Position numbers and translations under genes: made by a program
The notes under the pieces: model-generated
Seen by the model: only the letters and a program-made list of their open reading frames with translations
What the model was told of the DNA's origin: nothing
The model's database searches: none
In this document: positions 1 to 9,648 of the stretch, in pieces
Layout of the letters: each line of letters starts with the position of its first letter
Position numbering within the stretch: the first letter of the stretch is position 1
Assembly (NCBI RefSeq): GCF_000321415.2
Contig: NC_019902.2
Span: 372,001-436,000, forward strand
Length of the DNA: 64,000 nucleotides
Direction of reading: 5' to 3'
Source: Thioalkalivibrio nitratireducens DSM 14787
GTDB lineage: Bacteria; Pseudomonadota; Gammaproteobacteria; Ectothiorhodospirales; Ectothiorhodospiraceae

Positions 1-672
1 GGTCTGACCGGATCGCCAGAGGCCGACGCCGGGCCGGCGATCGCGACCGTGAGCGCGGACGACGCGGAGCGGTTGCGCTTGCAACTGTCGGACGACGAAC
101 TGGAGCGGCTGCCGGGTGGCATCGACATCGCGGACAGCGGCCTGTCCGATGCCGAGGGCCTGCGGGCGCTGGTCGATGCCATCGCCAGAGCGCCGGGGGC
201 GTACGATGGCCCGTTGCCCGGCGACCTCGGGTCGTCCGAGAACCCGGGCATCCGGGTGGTTCGTGGGACCGACGGACAAGCGGTCGATCTGCATCTGACC
301 GGAAGGGTCCGGGGTGCTGGAATCCTGGTGGTCACGGGCAACCTGTCGCTGGAACAGGCCCCGGACTTTTCCGGGCTGATCATGGTGCTCGGCGAGGTGT
401 TCGAGATCCACCGCGGAGCCGGGCGCATCGACGGCGCGATCGTACTGCACCGCATCGCCGATACCGCGGCCCGAGAATGGTCGACCGACCCGAACGGCAG
501 TGGCTTCCGGGTCGCCGGAAGGCTGGAACTCGGGCCGGGGCGGGAGGCCCTGAACCGGGTATGGGATCTACTGCCCGGGGAGACGCGGGCGCTGTGGGAG
601 GAACTCGCCGGTACGACCGGCCTGGCCCGATCAGGGCGGCTTTTCGGCTGGTCCGAATCGCCGCGGATCTGA
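1..672 (+). CDS. C-terminal part of a PilX-like/pilus-assembly-type protein (partial)
   Basis: The frame is open to the left edge of the window, so the gene very likely starts upstream; a GTG at 49 is only an internal candidate. The middle of the visible part has alternating glycine and hydrophobic stretches (GILVVTGNLSL, then FSGLIMVLGEVFEI, then GRIDGAIVLH). This looks like a stacked beta region of the kind found at the C-terminus of PilX-like type IV pilus assembly proteins. No catalytic motif or membrane segment is visible, and the N-terminal pilin-like helix that would decide the family lies outside the window. The pilus link is inference from this one pattern; a secreted or surface protein of another family is possible. 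Confidence 0.45.
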   Translation, partial: GLTGSPEADAGPAIATVSADDAERLRLQLSDDELERLPGGIDIADSGLSDAEGLRALVDAIARAPGAYDGPLPGDLGSSENPGIRVVRGTDGQAVDLHLTGRVRGAGILVVTGNLSLEQAPDFSGLIMVLGEVFEIHRGAGRIDGAIVLHRIADTAAREWSTDPNGSGFRVAGRLELGPGREALNRVWDLLPGETRALWEELAGTTGLARSGRLFGWSESPRI

Positions 673-1038
673 TGCCCCGCGTTCGTTGCGCGACCGGTCT
701 TGCGTCTTTCGGGGCGATGCGTACCGTGATGGTCGCCAGGGTGAGCAAGACAGTCACGGAAGAACACCGAGATCACGGGAAAAGCGCTTATTATCAGGGC
801 CTTTTGATTTTTTTCGTGTTCGTCTGTGGCCCGTCGTCCTCCCTCGGGATCGGCCAGCATCTGTGCCAAGAAACTCTCATTGGAACAGCTGGTTACGAGA
901 AGATCCATATCAGGCGGAAGAGCGAAGCGTCATCCGCCGGTCGGCGTTCGCACTGCCCCGGCGCTGCGCGGTACCCCCGACGCAGCGCCTGCGTGTCGGG
1001 CGCAGCGATCTGGTGATGAGCGTCCCGCGCATGGCCCA
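673..1038. repeat. Intergenic region with decayed unit C repeat and dispersed repeats E/F
   Basis: No gene is visible here. Positions 751-830 are a decayed copy of the long palindromic unit C (TCACGGAAGAACACCGAGAT at the left, TTTTTTCGTGTTCGTCTGTG at the right). Positions 913-972 match, in opposite orientation, the repeat at about 52797-52857; both contain GGCGGAAGAGCG followed by AGCGTCATCCGCC. Positions about 940-1039 resemble about 7770-7853, sharing CTGGTGAT then CGTCCCGC then ATGGCCC. The region ends directly at the stop codon of the TauE/SafE gene on the other strand. Confidence 0.6.
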
Positions 1039-1800
1039 CTAGGGTCCCGGGAGCAGCAGCGCCACGCCGGTCAGTACCGTCACGATCTCGAACACCCGTT
1101 TGACCAGACGATTGCCGTAGCGGTGCGCGAGACTGGCGCCCAGATATCCGCCGGCAAAGCTGCCGATCAGCAGCGCTGGCAGCCAGTCCCAGCGTACCTC
1201 CCCGAGCGTGCCCAGTACCAGGGCCCCGGCCCCGTTCCAGAATAGTCCGACCAGCACCAGGGTGTAGGCGACCGCCTGCGTGTACGACAGCCCGTACCAG
1301 CGGACCAGCCAGAGCGTGACCATCAGCCCGGTGCCCGAGGTCAGTGACCCGTTCAGGATACCGATCAGGAACAGGCCCAGCGTGCCGGTTGCGGCATGGG
1401 CCGTGCCTCTGGCCACGGCGACGGTTGCCTGTCCGAGCTGCGGACGGCGCCACGAGTACCAGCCCAGGGCGATGGTCAGGATTCCGAGCGCGACCTCTCC
1501 CGCCCGGGGTGGTATCTCGAGAACCAGCAATGCACCGATGATCACCCCGGGCAACCCGGCCACCAGGATCAGCGCTAGTCGTCGGGAGTCGAATGTGTTT
1601 TCCTTGAGATGGCGGGCACTGGCGCCGGCGCCCAGCGCCACCGAGGCGATCTTGTGGGTCGCCAGCGCTACCGGAAACGGCAGCCCCAGGAAGATGAGTG
1701 CCGGCAGTTGCAGCAGTCCGGCCCCGCCGCCGGCCAGGGCCGAGAGGCCATTAGCTACCAGCGCGATCAGGATCAGACCAAGGTGATCGAGGATGGACAT
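1039..1800 (-). CDS. TauE/SafE family (DUF81) membrane transporter, probable sulfite/sulfonate-type exporter
   Basis: A 253-residue hydrophobic protein with about seven or eight membrane segments and the glycine-rich first helix typical of the family (ALAGGGAGLLQLPAL). Inner-membrane TauE/SafE proteins are thought to export sulfite, sulfonates or related organic anions; the substrate cannot be read from this sequence. The start is placed at the ATG ending at 1800 (MSILDHLG). A start 18 bases further upstream is possible but would run deeper into the divergent DUF4124 gene. The sulfite dehydrogenase genes at 50818-52500 and other sulfur genes make a sulfite-related role plausible, but they are far away and this is inference. 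Confidence 0.8.
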   Translation of the reverse strand: MSILDHLGLILIALVANGLSALAGGGAGLLQLPALIFLGLPFPVALATHKIASVALGAGASARHLKENTFDSRRLALILVAGLPGVIIGALLVLEIPPRAGEVALGILTIALGWYSWRRPQLGQATVAVARGTAHAATGTLGLFLIGILNGSLTSGTGLMVTLWLVRWYGLSYTQAVAYTLVLVGLFWNGAGALVLGTLGEVRWDWLPALLIGSFAGGYLGASLAHRYGNRLVKRVFEIVTVLTGVALLLPGP

Positions 1801-1831
1801 CGCACAGACGTTACGCAAAGGAGGGCTGCTG

Positions 1832-2458
1832 GTGCCATTGCTGCTTGCCCCGCCGCTGCTCGATGCGCAGATCTACCGCTGGGTGGACGATGCGGGGGTC
1901 GTGCATTTCTCGACCACACCGCCGCCGGAAACGGCCGACCGAGAGCGCAGAGTGCTCGATCGCCTCGGAATCGAGCGGCGGGTGCTGCCGGCCCCAATGA
2001 GCTCGGAGGAGCGGCAACGGCAGGAAGCGGAGCGCGAGCAGGAGCGGATCGAGGCGCAGCGCAGGGAGCGGGAACATGCCCAGCGCATCGCGGAGGGGGT
2101 AGCGCTGGAAAGTCGGGTGCGCCAGCTGCACCGTGCCTATGCCAGTGTCGACGAGATCGTCGACCAGCGTGACCGGAGGCTCGGCCTGGTCGCCAACAAT
2201 CTGAAGCTCAGCGAGGGTCAGGAAGCGACCCTGCAGCGCGAAAGGGACCGCATCGCCGCCCAGCTCGATGATACGCGCGCCAGCCCCGAAAATCAGGAGC
2301 GCTACCGGCGCGAACTCGCCGACCTCGACCGTCGCGTCGCGCGGGAGCAATCGTTTCAGCAGCGACAGCGCGAGGCGATGGCCGCTATCCGCGAACAGGC
2401 CGCCGCGGACATCCGGGACTACGAGCGGCTGCTGACGCCCGTGCCGGTCGGGCCCTAG
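1832..2458 (+). CDS. DUF4124 domain protein with signal peptide and coiled coil
   Basis: 208 residues if started at GTG 1832. That start is chosen because AAAGGAGG at 1817-1824 sits seven bases upstream and because it leaves a short hydrophobic export signal (PLLLAPPLLDAQ). An ATG at 1793 is in frame but would overlap the divergent transporter start. Residues about 10-45 are a DUF4124 module (IYRWVDDAGVVHFST), found in many proteobacterial envelope proteins. From about residue 50 to the end the protein is highly charged, rich in Arg, Glu and Gln, and looks like one long coiled coil. It is probably periplasmic or envelope-associated. Its function is unknown. Confidence 0.75.
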   Translation: MPLLLAPPLLDAQIYRWVDDAGVVHFSTTPPPETADRERRVLDRLGIERRVLPAPMSSEERQRQEAEREQERIEAQRREREHAQRIAEGVALESRVRQLHRAYASVDEIVDQRDRRLGLVANNLKLSEGQEATLQRERDRIAAQLDDTRASPENQERYRRELADLDRRVAREQSFQQRQREAMAAIREQAAADIRDYERLLTPVPVGP

Positions 2459-2498
2459 TTGAGGCACGCTACCGGGCGCGCGCTGCGCACAGCGGGTC

Positions 2499-3404
<906 letters not shown>

Positions 3405-3409
3405 TTATC

Positions 3410-5006
3410 TTAGCGTGAAAGAACCTGACGTTGGGGCGAGCGAGATTCTGGCGTGACGCATGCCGGTGCGCAAATGCCTGCTTGCGGGACTCGAAGAGCC
3501 TGTGTGGCGGCTCAGGTGGCGGTGAGATAGCCGTGCTTTTCCAGCATCTTCAGCCAGCGCGGCGCGTTGCGCTGCACGACGAGAGCCTCGTAATCGACGG
3601 TGCGGTCCTGGTAGGGGGTCGCATGATTGAGCATGGCGTAGACGATGCGCAGGAGCTTGTGCGCCAGGGCCACGATGGAGCGCTTGTGTCCCTTGCGGAT
3701 GGACAAGGCCGAAAACTTGTCCTTGAGCGCACAGCGGGTGCGGGAGGCGGCTTGCGCGAACTCGCACAGCAGGCGACGGACCCAGGCGTTGCCCTTGCGC
3801 GTGCGTCCGCTCTTGCGTTTACCGGCGCTCTCGTGGTTGCCGGGGCAGATGCCGACCCAGGAAGCCAGGCGTTCCGCGTTGCCGAAGCTCGCCATGTCGG
3901 TGCCGATTTCGACGAGCAGCATGGCGGCGCCAATGCGGTCGATGCCGGGCACGGTTTCCAGCAGGCACACCTGCGGTTCCCAGGGGGCCAGACCCGCAAG
4001 CAGTTCCTGTTCGAAGCGGGCGATCATGGCCTCGAGGTACTCGATGTGCGCCAGAACCTCGTTGAGCACGAAGCGGTGCCTGGTGCTCAGTTCCTCCGGT
4101 TGCAGGGCTTCGAACAGTTCTTCGCGGGAAGCCCGCAGGCGGCCGGCGAGGTCGAGGATCGCGTGCATGGGGGCATCGGCGAGCAGGGCCTTGATCATGG
4201 CCCGTGCCGACGCGCCGTGTACGTCGGAGACCAGCACGTTCAGGCGAATCCCGGCATCGGTCAGCACCTTGTGCAGCCGGTTCTTCTCCGCGGCCAGCAT
4301 CCCGACCAGCTTCTGGCGCTGCCGGGCGATCAGGCGCAGATGGCGGATCTCGGCCGGAGGAATGAACGAAGCCCGCAGCAGACCGGCACGGGCCAGCGTG
4401 GCCAGCCACTGGGCATCGGAGAGGTCGGTCTTGCGGCCAGGCACGTTTCGGGCGTGACGGGCATTGACCACCCAGGCCATGACGCCCACACGCTCAAGGG
4501 CCGCATAGGGGCTCTTCCAGTAGATCCCAGTGCTCTCCATCACCACGACCTCGGGTCAAACCCGCGAACCCACTCGGCCAACGCCCGCCGATCGCGCTTG
4601 AAACCACCAAACTCCCGGTGCTCCACCGCCACACTGCCATCGGGCTGCTCGATCAGCGCACAGGCCGTGATCTTGCTCTGGTGCACATCCAGACCGACAA
4701 CGCGCCGGTGAATCGGGGTAATGTCCATGCTGACCTCCTCGGGCAAACGCACTATCCTTCACGATGTGCTGTCGCCAAGGGCGCCGTCCTTCAACGGCCT
4801 GTCGGGACTCGACGGCTCTTTTTAGCGTGCGCTGTCCATGACCCTTCCAGGCCATGCCAGGCAATCCGGGGTACGAGTGAAGGGCAGCGGGTCGAGTTAG
4901 CGTGCGCGGTCAGGCGCCATCAAGAATTATCGCGACCTCAGCCCGACGCGACAGCACGCCCATTATCTTTCATCATCGGGGGTGCCGCGCGCCCGGCGGC
5001 ATGACA
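3410..5006 (-). mobile_element. IS110-family element, copy 1 (defective)
   Basis: A 1.6-kb element on the minus strand, over 98% alike by eye to the copies at 10299, 11919, 48841 and 52990. Both ends carry CACGCTAA (complement at 3410-3417 and 5008-5015). There are no long terminal inverted repeats and no evident target duplication, as usual for the IS110 family. The transposase gene has a one-base deletion. The right end abuts unique DNA before argB; the left end joins a unit C repeat. Joining the two flanks gives TTTTCACGCTAA followed by GATAAGG as the probable empty site. Confidence 0.9.
3512..4728 (-). pseudogene. IS110-family transposase, frameshifted (copy 1)
   Basis: Compared with the intact gene at 10577-11815 this copy lacks one G in a run of four at about 4553-4556, next to the codons for FDPEVVVMES. 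The first 59 residues are therefore out of frame with the remaining roughly 345. The start ATG at 4728 and its ribosome binding site (GAGGAGGT) are intact. The C-terminal SAGK serine motif and the CCCCC run that is shortened in copies 3-5 are also intact. It also differs from the other copies by scattered substitutions and by GCGATC instead of GCAATC, which suggests an older, separate insertion. Confidence 0.9.
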
Positions 5007-5189
5007 GTTAGCGTGAAAATCCAGCCACGGAAGAATACGGAAATCACGGAGGAGGAAACGGATCAAACCTTTTTTCCGTGTCTGTCGGTGCTTTCCGTGG
5101 CTCGCCTTTTCATCTTGCAGGGCGGCCGCGCAGCGTTCGCGCAGGCTGAACAAAGCGCGTGCCGCTTGCCGGGTTCCGTTCCCGGGCGC
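4729..5189. repeat. IS110 left end, junction and unit C repeat between the element and dut
   Basis: 4729-5006 is the non-coding left end of element copy 1. At 5007-5022 lie the CACGCTAAC junction and the edge of the unit C repeat. Unit C fills about 5023-5102: it opens with AGCCACGGAA and closes with the complementary TTCCGTGGCT, with further CACGGA/TCCGTG pairs inside, so the whole 80 bases can fold as one long imperfect hairpin. 5103-5189 is a short spacer before the dut stop codon in which nothing else is recognised. Confidence 0.75.
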
Positions 5190-5657
5190 TCAGTGGCGTC
5201 CGGACGATCCGAAGCCGCCGCTGCCGCGATCGCTCTGGTCGAAATCCTGCACCACATGAAACCGTGGCTGTACCACCGGAACGATCACCAGTTGCGCGAT
5301 GCGTTCGCCAGCCGCGATCCGGAAAGGCTCCGCTCCGCGGTTCCAGCAGGACACCATCAGGGGCCCCTGATAATCGGAGTCGATCAGCCCCACCAGGTTG
5401 CCCAGCACAATGCCATGCCGGTGCCCGAGGCCCGAGCGCGGCAGGATCAGGGCGGTGAAACCCGGATCCTCGATATGGATCGCGATGCCGGTGGGAATCA
5501 GCAGGGTCTCGCCTGGCGCCAGGTCGTGGTCCGCGTCTAGGCAGGCGCGAAGATCCACACCCGCGGACCCCGGCGTGGCGGGTGCCGGCAGCGGGAATTC
5601 GCGCCCGATGCGCGGGTCGAGGATTTTCACGGCGATTGCGGGTACGGGCATCGGCAA
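5190..5657 (-). CDS. dut: Deoxyuridine 5'-triphosphate nucleotidohydrolase (dUTPase)
   Basis: 155 residues, the normal size of the homotrimeric dUTPase. It hydrolyses dUTP to dUMP and pyrophosphate, keeping uracil out of DNA and feeding dTMP synthesis. The five family motifs are visible: [27 protein letters not shown] covering motifs 2 and 3, GERIAQLVI, and the glycine-rich C-terminal arm [12 protein letters not shown] that closes over the active site. The gene lies nine bases after coaBC on the same strand and is almost certainly cotranscribed with it, an order common in gammaproteobacteria. Confidence 0.96.
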   Translation of the reverse strand: MPMPVPAIAVKILDPRIGREFPLPAPATPGSAGVDLRACLDADHDLAPGETLLIPTGIAIHIEDPGFTALILPRSGLGHRHGIVLGNLVGLIDSDYQGPLMVSCWNRGAEPFRIAAGERIAQLVIVPVVQPRFHVVQDFDQSDRGSGGFGSSGRH

Positions 5658-5666
5658 CTCTTCCGG

Positions 5667-6887
5667 TCAGGAGGAAGGGGTGGTTACGGGCGCCTCGGCC
5701 ATGCGTTCGGCGATGAGCCGGATCAGGGCCGGGGCCAGGGTCTCCTTGGGCTGCGCGGCGAACCCGCGCTCGCCACCGGGCCAGAACACGGTGAGGGCAT
5801 TGTCCGGCGTACCGATCGCGCGTCCAGCCGAGACGTCGTTTGCGGCGATCATGTCGAGGCCCTTGCGCTCGAGTTTCGCTCGGGCATGCCGGTGCAGGTC
5901 GTGGGTTTCGGCGGCGAAGCCGACCACGAACGGGCGCGGCCGGTGTGCGGCGACCTCGGCGAGGATGTCCGGGTTGCGCACCAAGTCCAGGGTCAGGGTC
6001 TGCGTGTCCTTCTTCAGCTTCCGGCTCGCGGGCTCGCGCGGGCGATAGTCGGCCACGGCCGCCGCGGCGATGAACAGGTCGACGCCTTCGAGATGCTCGA
6101 ACACCGCGGTACGCATGCTTGCGGCGCAGTCCACCGCCACCGCCTTCACTCCCGGCGGCACCGGCACCGCGAGTGGGCCGTGCACCAGGCAGATCCGGGC
6201 ACCGGCGTCGCGCGCGGCCGCGGCGAGCGCCACGCCCATCCGCCCGGAACTCCGGTTGCCGATGAATCGCACCGGGTCGATCGCCTCGTGCGTCGGCCCG
6301 GCGGTGATCAGCACCTGTTTCCCGGACAGCGGCCCGGGTGGCGGATCGAGCAGCGCTTGTAGAATGGCCGCGGGTTCGGCCATGCGCCCGGCACCGTGTT
6401 CGCCGCAGGCCTGGTCCCCATGTTCGGGGCCGACCGTCCGGACGCCGCGGGTGACGAGGAGCCGGTGATTGGCCTGCGTCGCCGGGTGTGCCCACATCAC
6501 CCGGTTCATCGCCGGGGCCAGCAGGATCGGCGCCTCGGTCGCCAGGCACAGCGTGGTCAGCAAGTCGTCAGCGAGGCCGGTGGCCATGCGTGCCATCAGG
6601 TCCGCGGTGGCGGGTGCAATCACGACCCGGTCGGCCCAGCGCGCCAGGGCGATGTGGTCCATGCCGCTCTCCGCCTCGGCGTCGAGCAGATCGCTGCGCA
6701 CGGGCAGTCCCGACAGTGCCTGGAAACTGAGCGGGGACACGAAAGCGGAGGCCGCCCGGGTCATCACCACGCGGACCTCGCAGTTCGCATCGCGTAGCCG
6801 CCGCACGAGTTCGCAGGCCTTGTAGGCCGCGATGCCGCCGCCCACGCCCAGCAGGATCTTCAGGGTCTGCCCGTTTGCCATCGGCAA
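5667..6887 (-). CDS. coaBC: Bifunctional phosphopantothenoylcysteine decarboxylase / phosphopantothenate-cysteine ligase
   Basis: 406 residues. It joins cysteine to 4'-phosphopantothenate (CoaB half) and decarboxylates the product to 4'-phosphopantetheine (CoaC half) in coenzyme A synthesis. The N-terminal flavoprotein half has [14 protein letters not shown], the active-site histidine in MDHIALARW, the PAMNRVMW motif and the substrate-clamp cysteine in [11 protein letters not shown]. The C-terminal half has [24 protein letters not shown] and the lysine in SRKLKKDTQ. It is cotranscribed with dut and divergent from radC, with about 130 bases between the two starts. Initiation at 6887 or two codons later is equally possible. 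Confidence 0.96.
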   Translation of the reverse strand: MPMANGQTLKILLGVGGGIAAYKACELVRRLRDANCEVRVVMTRAASAFVSPLSFQALSGLPVRSDLLDAEAESGMDHIALARWADRVVIAPATADLMARMATGLADDLLTTLCLATEAPILLAPAMNRVMWAHPATQANHRLLVTRGVRTVGPEHGDQACGEHGAGRMAEPAAILQALLDPPPGPLSGKQVLITAGPTHEAIDPVRFIGNRSSGRMGVALAAAARDAGARICLVHGPLAVPVPPGVKAVAVDCAASMRTAVFEHLEGVDLFIAAAAVADYRPREPASRKLKKDTQTLTLDLVRNPDILAEVAAHRPRPFVVGFAAETHDLHRHARAKLERKGLDMIAANDVSAGRAIGTPDNALTVFWPGGERGFAAQPKETLAPALIRLIAERMAEAPVTTPSS

Positions 6888-7021
6888 AGCTTACCGCAAA
6901 CACCCCGGCGAGCCGTACGCGGTGCGGGCGAAGCCGTTCGCGATGCCTCGCGACGGCGCTTGGCCTGTGGCCGCTGGCATGGTATCAAACGCGCTGGGAA
7001 AGCGGCCACAGGGAGGTGTTG

Positions 7022-7693
7022 GTGGCAATCACTGACTGGCCGGAGGACGATCGTCCCCGGGAAAAACTGCTGCGGCGCGGGCCGGCGGCATTGTCCGATG
7101 CGGAACTGCTGGCAATCTTCTTGCGCACCGGTGTCGCAGGCAAGAGCGCGGTGGACCTCGCGCGCGAGCTGCTGACCCACTTCGGGGGGTTGCGCGCGCT
7201 GTTGCAGTCGGATCAGATGGCCTTCTGCCATGCCCGCGGGCTCGGCGATGCGAAGTACGCGCAACTGCAGGCGGTGCTGGAGATGGGGCGGCGCCACCTG
7301 GCCGAATCGTTGCAGCGCGGCGATGCGATCACTTCGCCGACTGCGACCCGGGCCTTCCTGTCGGCCCGATTGCGCGACTATCCGTTCGAGGTCTTCGCGT
7401 GTCTGTTCCTGGACAACCGGCACCGAGTAGTCGCGTTCGAGGAGCTCTTCCGCGGCACCATCGACGGTGCGAGCGTGCATCCGCGCGAGGTCGTGCGCCG
7501 GGTGCTGCACCACAACGCCGCGGCGGTGATCCTGGCGCACAATCACCCCTCCGGGGTGGCCGAACCCTCGCGGGCCGACGAGGCGATCACGCGGCGGCTG
7601 CGCGAGGCCTTGGGGCTGGTGGACGTGCGCGTGCTGGACCATGTGATCGTCGCCGACGAGATCGTCTCCTTCGCCGAGCGCGGGCTCCTCTAG
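7022..7693 (+). CDS. radC: RadC family JAB/MPN domain protein
   Basis: 223 residues from GTG 7022. This start gives the usual family beginning ([16 protein letters not shown]) and is preceded by GGGAGG at 7011-7016. An N-terminal helix-hairpin-helix region (GLRALLQSD to [11 protein letters not shown]) is followed by the metalloprotease-like JAMM domain with AHNHPSG and a downstream aspartate. Despite its name RadC is not established as a repair enzyme, and its substrate is unknown. The gene stands divergent to coaBC-dut, the common gammaproteobacterial arrangement. Confidence 0.93.
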   Translation: MAITDWPEDDRPREKLLRRGPAALSDAELLAIFLRTGVAGKSAVDLARELLTHFGGLRALLQSDQMAFCHARGLGDAKYAQLQAVLEMGRRHLAESLQRGDAITSPTATRAFLSARLRDYPFEVFACLFLDNRHRVVAFEELFRGTIDGASVHPREVVRRVLHHNAAAVILAHNHPSGVAEPSRADEAITRRLREALGLVDVRVLDHVIVADEIVSFAERGLL

Positions 7694-7944
7694 TGGGCCT
7701 GCGGGAAGCCCGAGGCGTTTGGAGTACAGCCGGGCGCGTCCGAGCAACGCGGGCCAGTGCCGGAATGGCGAACCTGTTTCCAGCTGGCCCAACGCAGCGC
7801 CGGCGTTGTCTGGCGAAGGGACCTGGTGATCAACGTCCCGCATGGCCCGCGGCCGGGCATCGTGTCGGTTCCCGAAACTGCTAGCATTCGAGGCAGGCAT
7901 GGCTAACTGTCGCACGGCCGGCGGCGATCGGGAGAGGCGGGCAC

Positions 7945-9147
7945 ATGGTCAAGGGGTTCAGCATTGCGCGATTGCCGCGCATCGAGTTCGGTTCCGGGGC
8001 GCGGCGCCAGCTGCCGGCGCTGGCGGCCGGGTTCGGGCGGCGGGTTCTGCTGGTGACCGGCGGGCGGTCGTTGTTGGAGGGGCCGTTCTGGCCCGAGATC
8101 GACACCGGCTTTTCCAGCGCGGGTCTGAACGTGATGGTGCACCGGGTTCCGGGCGAGCCTTCGCCGGAGGAGATCGATGCGGCGGTTCAGCGCTATCGCG
8201 GCCGCGAGATCTCGGCCGTGGTCGCGATCGGCGGAGGCAGCGCGCTCGACGCGGGCAAGGCGATCGCGGGACTTCTGATCCAGGGAAATCCGGTGCTGGA
8301 CCACTTGGAAGGAGTCGGACCGGAGCGCCCCTACCACGGACCCTCGGTCCCGTTCATCGCGGTCCCCACCACCGCGGGTACCGGCTCCGAGGCTACCAAG
8401 AATGCCGTGCTGAGCCGGCAGGGGGCCGATGGCTACAAGAAATCGTTTCGGCACGAGCGCCTGGTAGCCAGATACGCGGTGATCGACCCGGATTTTCTCA
8501 GTACCTGTCCGCCCCGGGTGATTGCGGGTAACGGCATGGACGCGCTGACCCAGCTGCTGGAATCGTATCTCTCGCTGCGTTCGAACCCGTTCTGCGATGC
8601 GCTCGCGCTCGACGGCATGGTCCAGGCGCGCGACAGCCTGTTCGTGCTCTATGGCGATCCCGGGAATGCGGGTGCTCAGGCGGGCATGGCCTACGCGTCG
8701 CTGTTGTCCGGGATCACGCTGGCCCAGGTTGGCCTGGGCTCGGTGCACGGTCTGGCCGCGCCGCTGGGGGCGTTTTTCCCGATTCCCCACGGGGCCGCCT
8801 GCGGGACACTGGTGGCGGCGGCCACAGCCGTGAACATCCGGGCACTGAACGCAAGGGAACCCGCGCATCCGGCGCTGGCGCGGTACGCGCATGTCGGCCG
8901 CCTGTTGACCGGCGAGGCGCTGCCGGACGACGATCAGGCCCGTGCGGCGCTAGTGCGCCTGCTCGAGGACTGGACCGAGAGGCTGCATTTGCTGACGCTC
9001 GATCAGTACGGGATACGCCCGGAGGACCATCCCGGGATCGTGGCCAACAGCCGGGGTTCCAGCATGAAGACCAACCCGATCCGACTCTCCGACGAGGAGA
9101 TCACGGCGATCCTCGAGATGCGCCAGCAGCGTCCGGAACCCGCATGA
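7945..9147 (+). CDS. Iron-containing alcohol dehydrogenase family protein
   Basis: 400 residues, the usual length of group III (Fe-type) dehydrogenases. The N-terminal NAD(P)-binding half shows the GGGS motif (AIGGGSALDAGKA) and PTTAGTGSE. The C-terminal metal half has NGMDALTQLLESY, SVHGLAAPLG and IPHGAACG. In typical members the metal is held by Asp and three His. Here Asp and the last two His are present, but the residue four positions after the Asp is Gln rather than His. The physiological alcohol or aldehyde cannot be inferred. It stands alone, with the DsrE2-like gene convergent downstream. Confidence 0.9.
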   Translation: MVKGFSIARLPRIEFGSGARRQLPALAAGFGRRVLLVTGGRSLLEGPFWPEIDTGFSSAGLNVMVHRVPGEPSPEEIDAAVQRYRGREISAVVAIGGGSALDAGKAIAGLLIQGNPVLDHLEGVGPERPYHGPSVPFIAVPTTAGTGSEATKNAVLSRQGADGYKKSFRHERLVARYAVIDPDFLSTCPPRVIAGNGMDALTQLLESYLSLRSNPFCDALALDGMVQARDSLFVLYGDPGNAGAQAGMAYASLLSGITLAQVGLGSVHGLAAPLGAFFPIPHGAACGTLVAAATAVNIRALNAREPAHPALARYAHVGRLLTGEALPDDDQARAALVRLLEDWTERLHLLTLDQYGIRPEDHPGIVANSRGSSMKTNPIRLSDEEITAILEMRQQRPEPA

Positions 9148-9186
9148 GTCTGGCGCCCCACGGGGGTGATCGTGGTCGGCCGGTCA

Positions 9187-9648
9187 TCAGATGAACAGGC
9201 AGACGTCGGATTCGCCGGCGAAGTCGAAGAAGGTGGTCGCACCCCCATATTCCACGCCATCGATGAAGTCGCTGGGTCGCCAGTCGAACAGGTCAACGGT
9301 CATCTGGCACGCGACCAGACGGACCCCTGCCTCCAGGCAGAGGTCGCGCAGTTCTGCGATTTCGGCGACGCCCTTGGCGCCGATCCGGCGCTTCATCATC
9401 GCGGTTGCGAGGTACTGTGCCCCCGGCATGGCCTGCAGCAGCACCGGCAGGCGCAGCGGCATGCCGGGATTGCCCATCGGGCTGACCCGCAGGTTCAGGT
9501 CGCGCTTAAGCAAGTGCAGACCGTAGAAGGTGAAAAACATCTTGCAGTCGTAGCCCAGCGCGGCGCCGGTCGAAGCCAGGATGAACGGCGGATAGGCCCA
9601 GTCGAGGGAGCCCTTGGTGGCGATGATCGCGATACTCTTTTCCGGCAT
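9187..9648 (-). CDS. DsrE/DsrF-like family protein (DsrE2 type)
   Basis: 153 residues. The sequence begins with a Rossmann-like strand and loop (SIAIIATKGSLDWAYPP) and has the long internal insertion of methionine- and proline-rich sequence that marks the DsrE2 group. The conserved cysteine is Cys114 in VACQMTVDLF, in the place where related proteins carry persulfide sulfur. DsrE2 proteins are associated with sulfur trafficking in sulfur oxidisers, usually next to TusA and a rhodanese; neither gene is near here. The 3' end converges on the alcohol dehydrogenase; upstream is the first mosaic repeat block. Confidence 0.87.
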   Translation of the reverse strand: MPEKSIAIIATKGSLDWAYPPFILASTGAALGYDCKMFFTFYGLHLLKRDLNLRVSPMGNPGMPLRLPVLLQAMPGAQYLATAMMKRRIGAKGVAEIAELRDLCLEAGVRLVACQMTVDLFDWRPSDFIDGVEYGGATTFFDFAGESDVCLFI

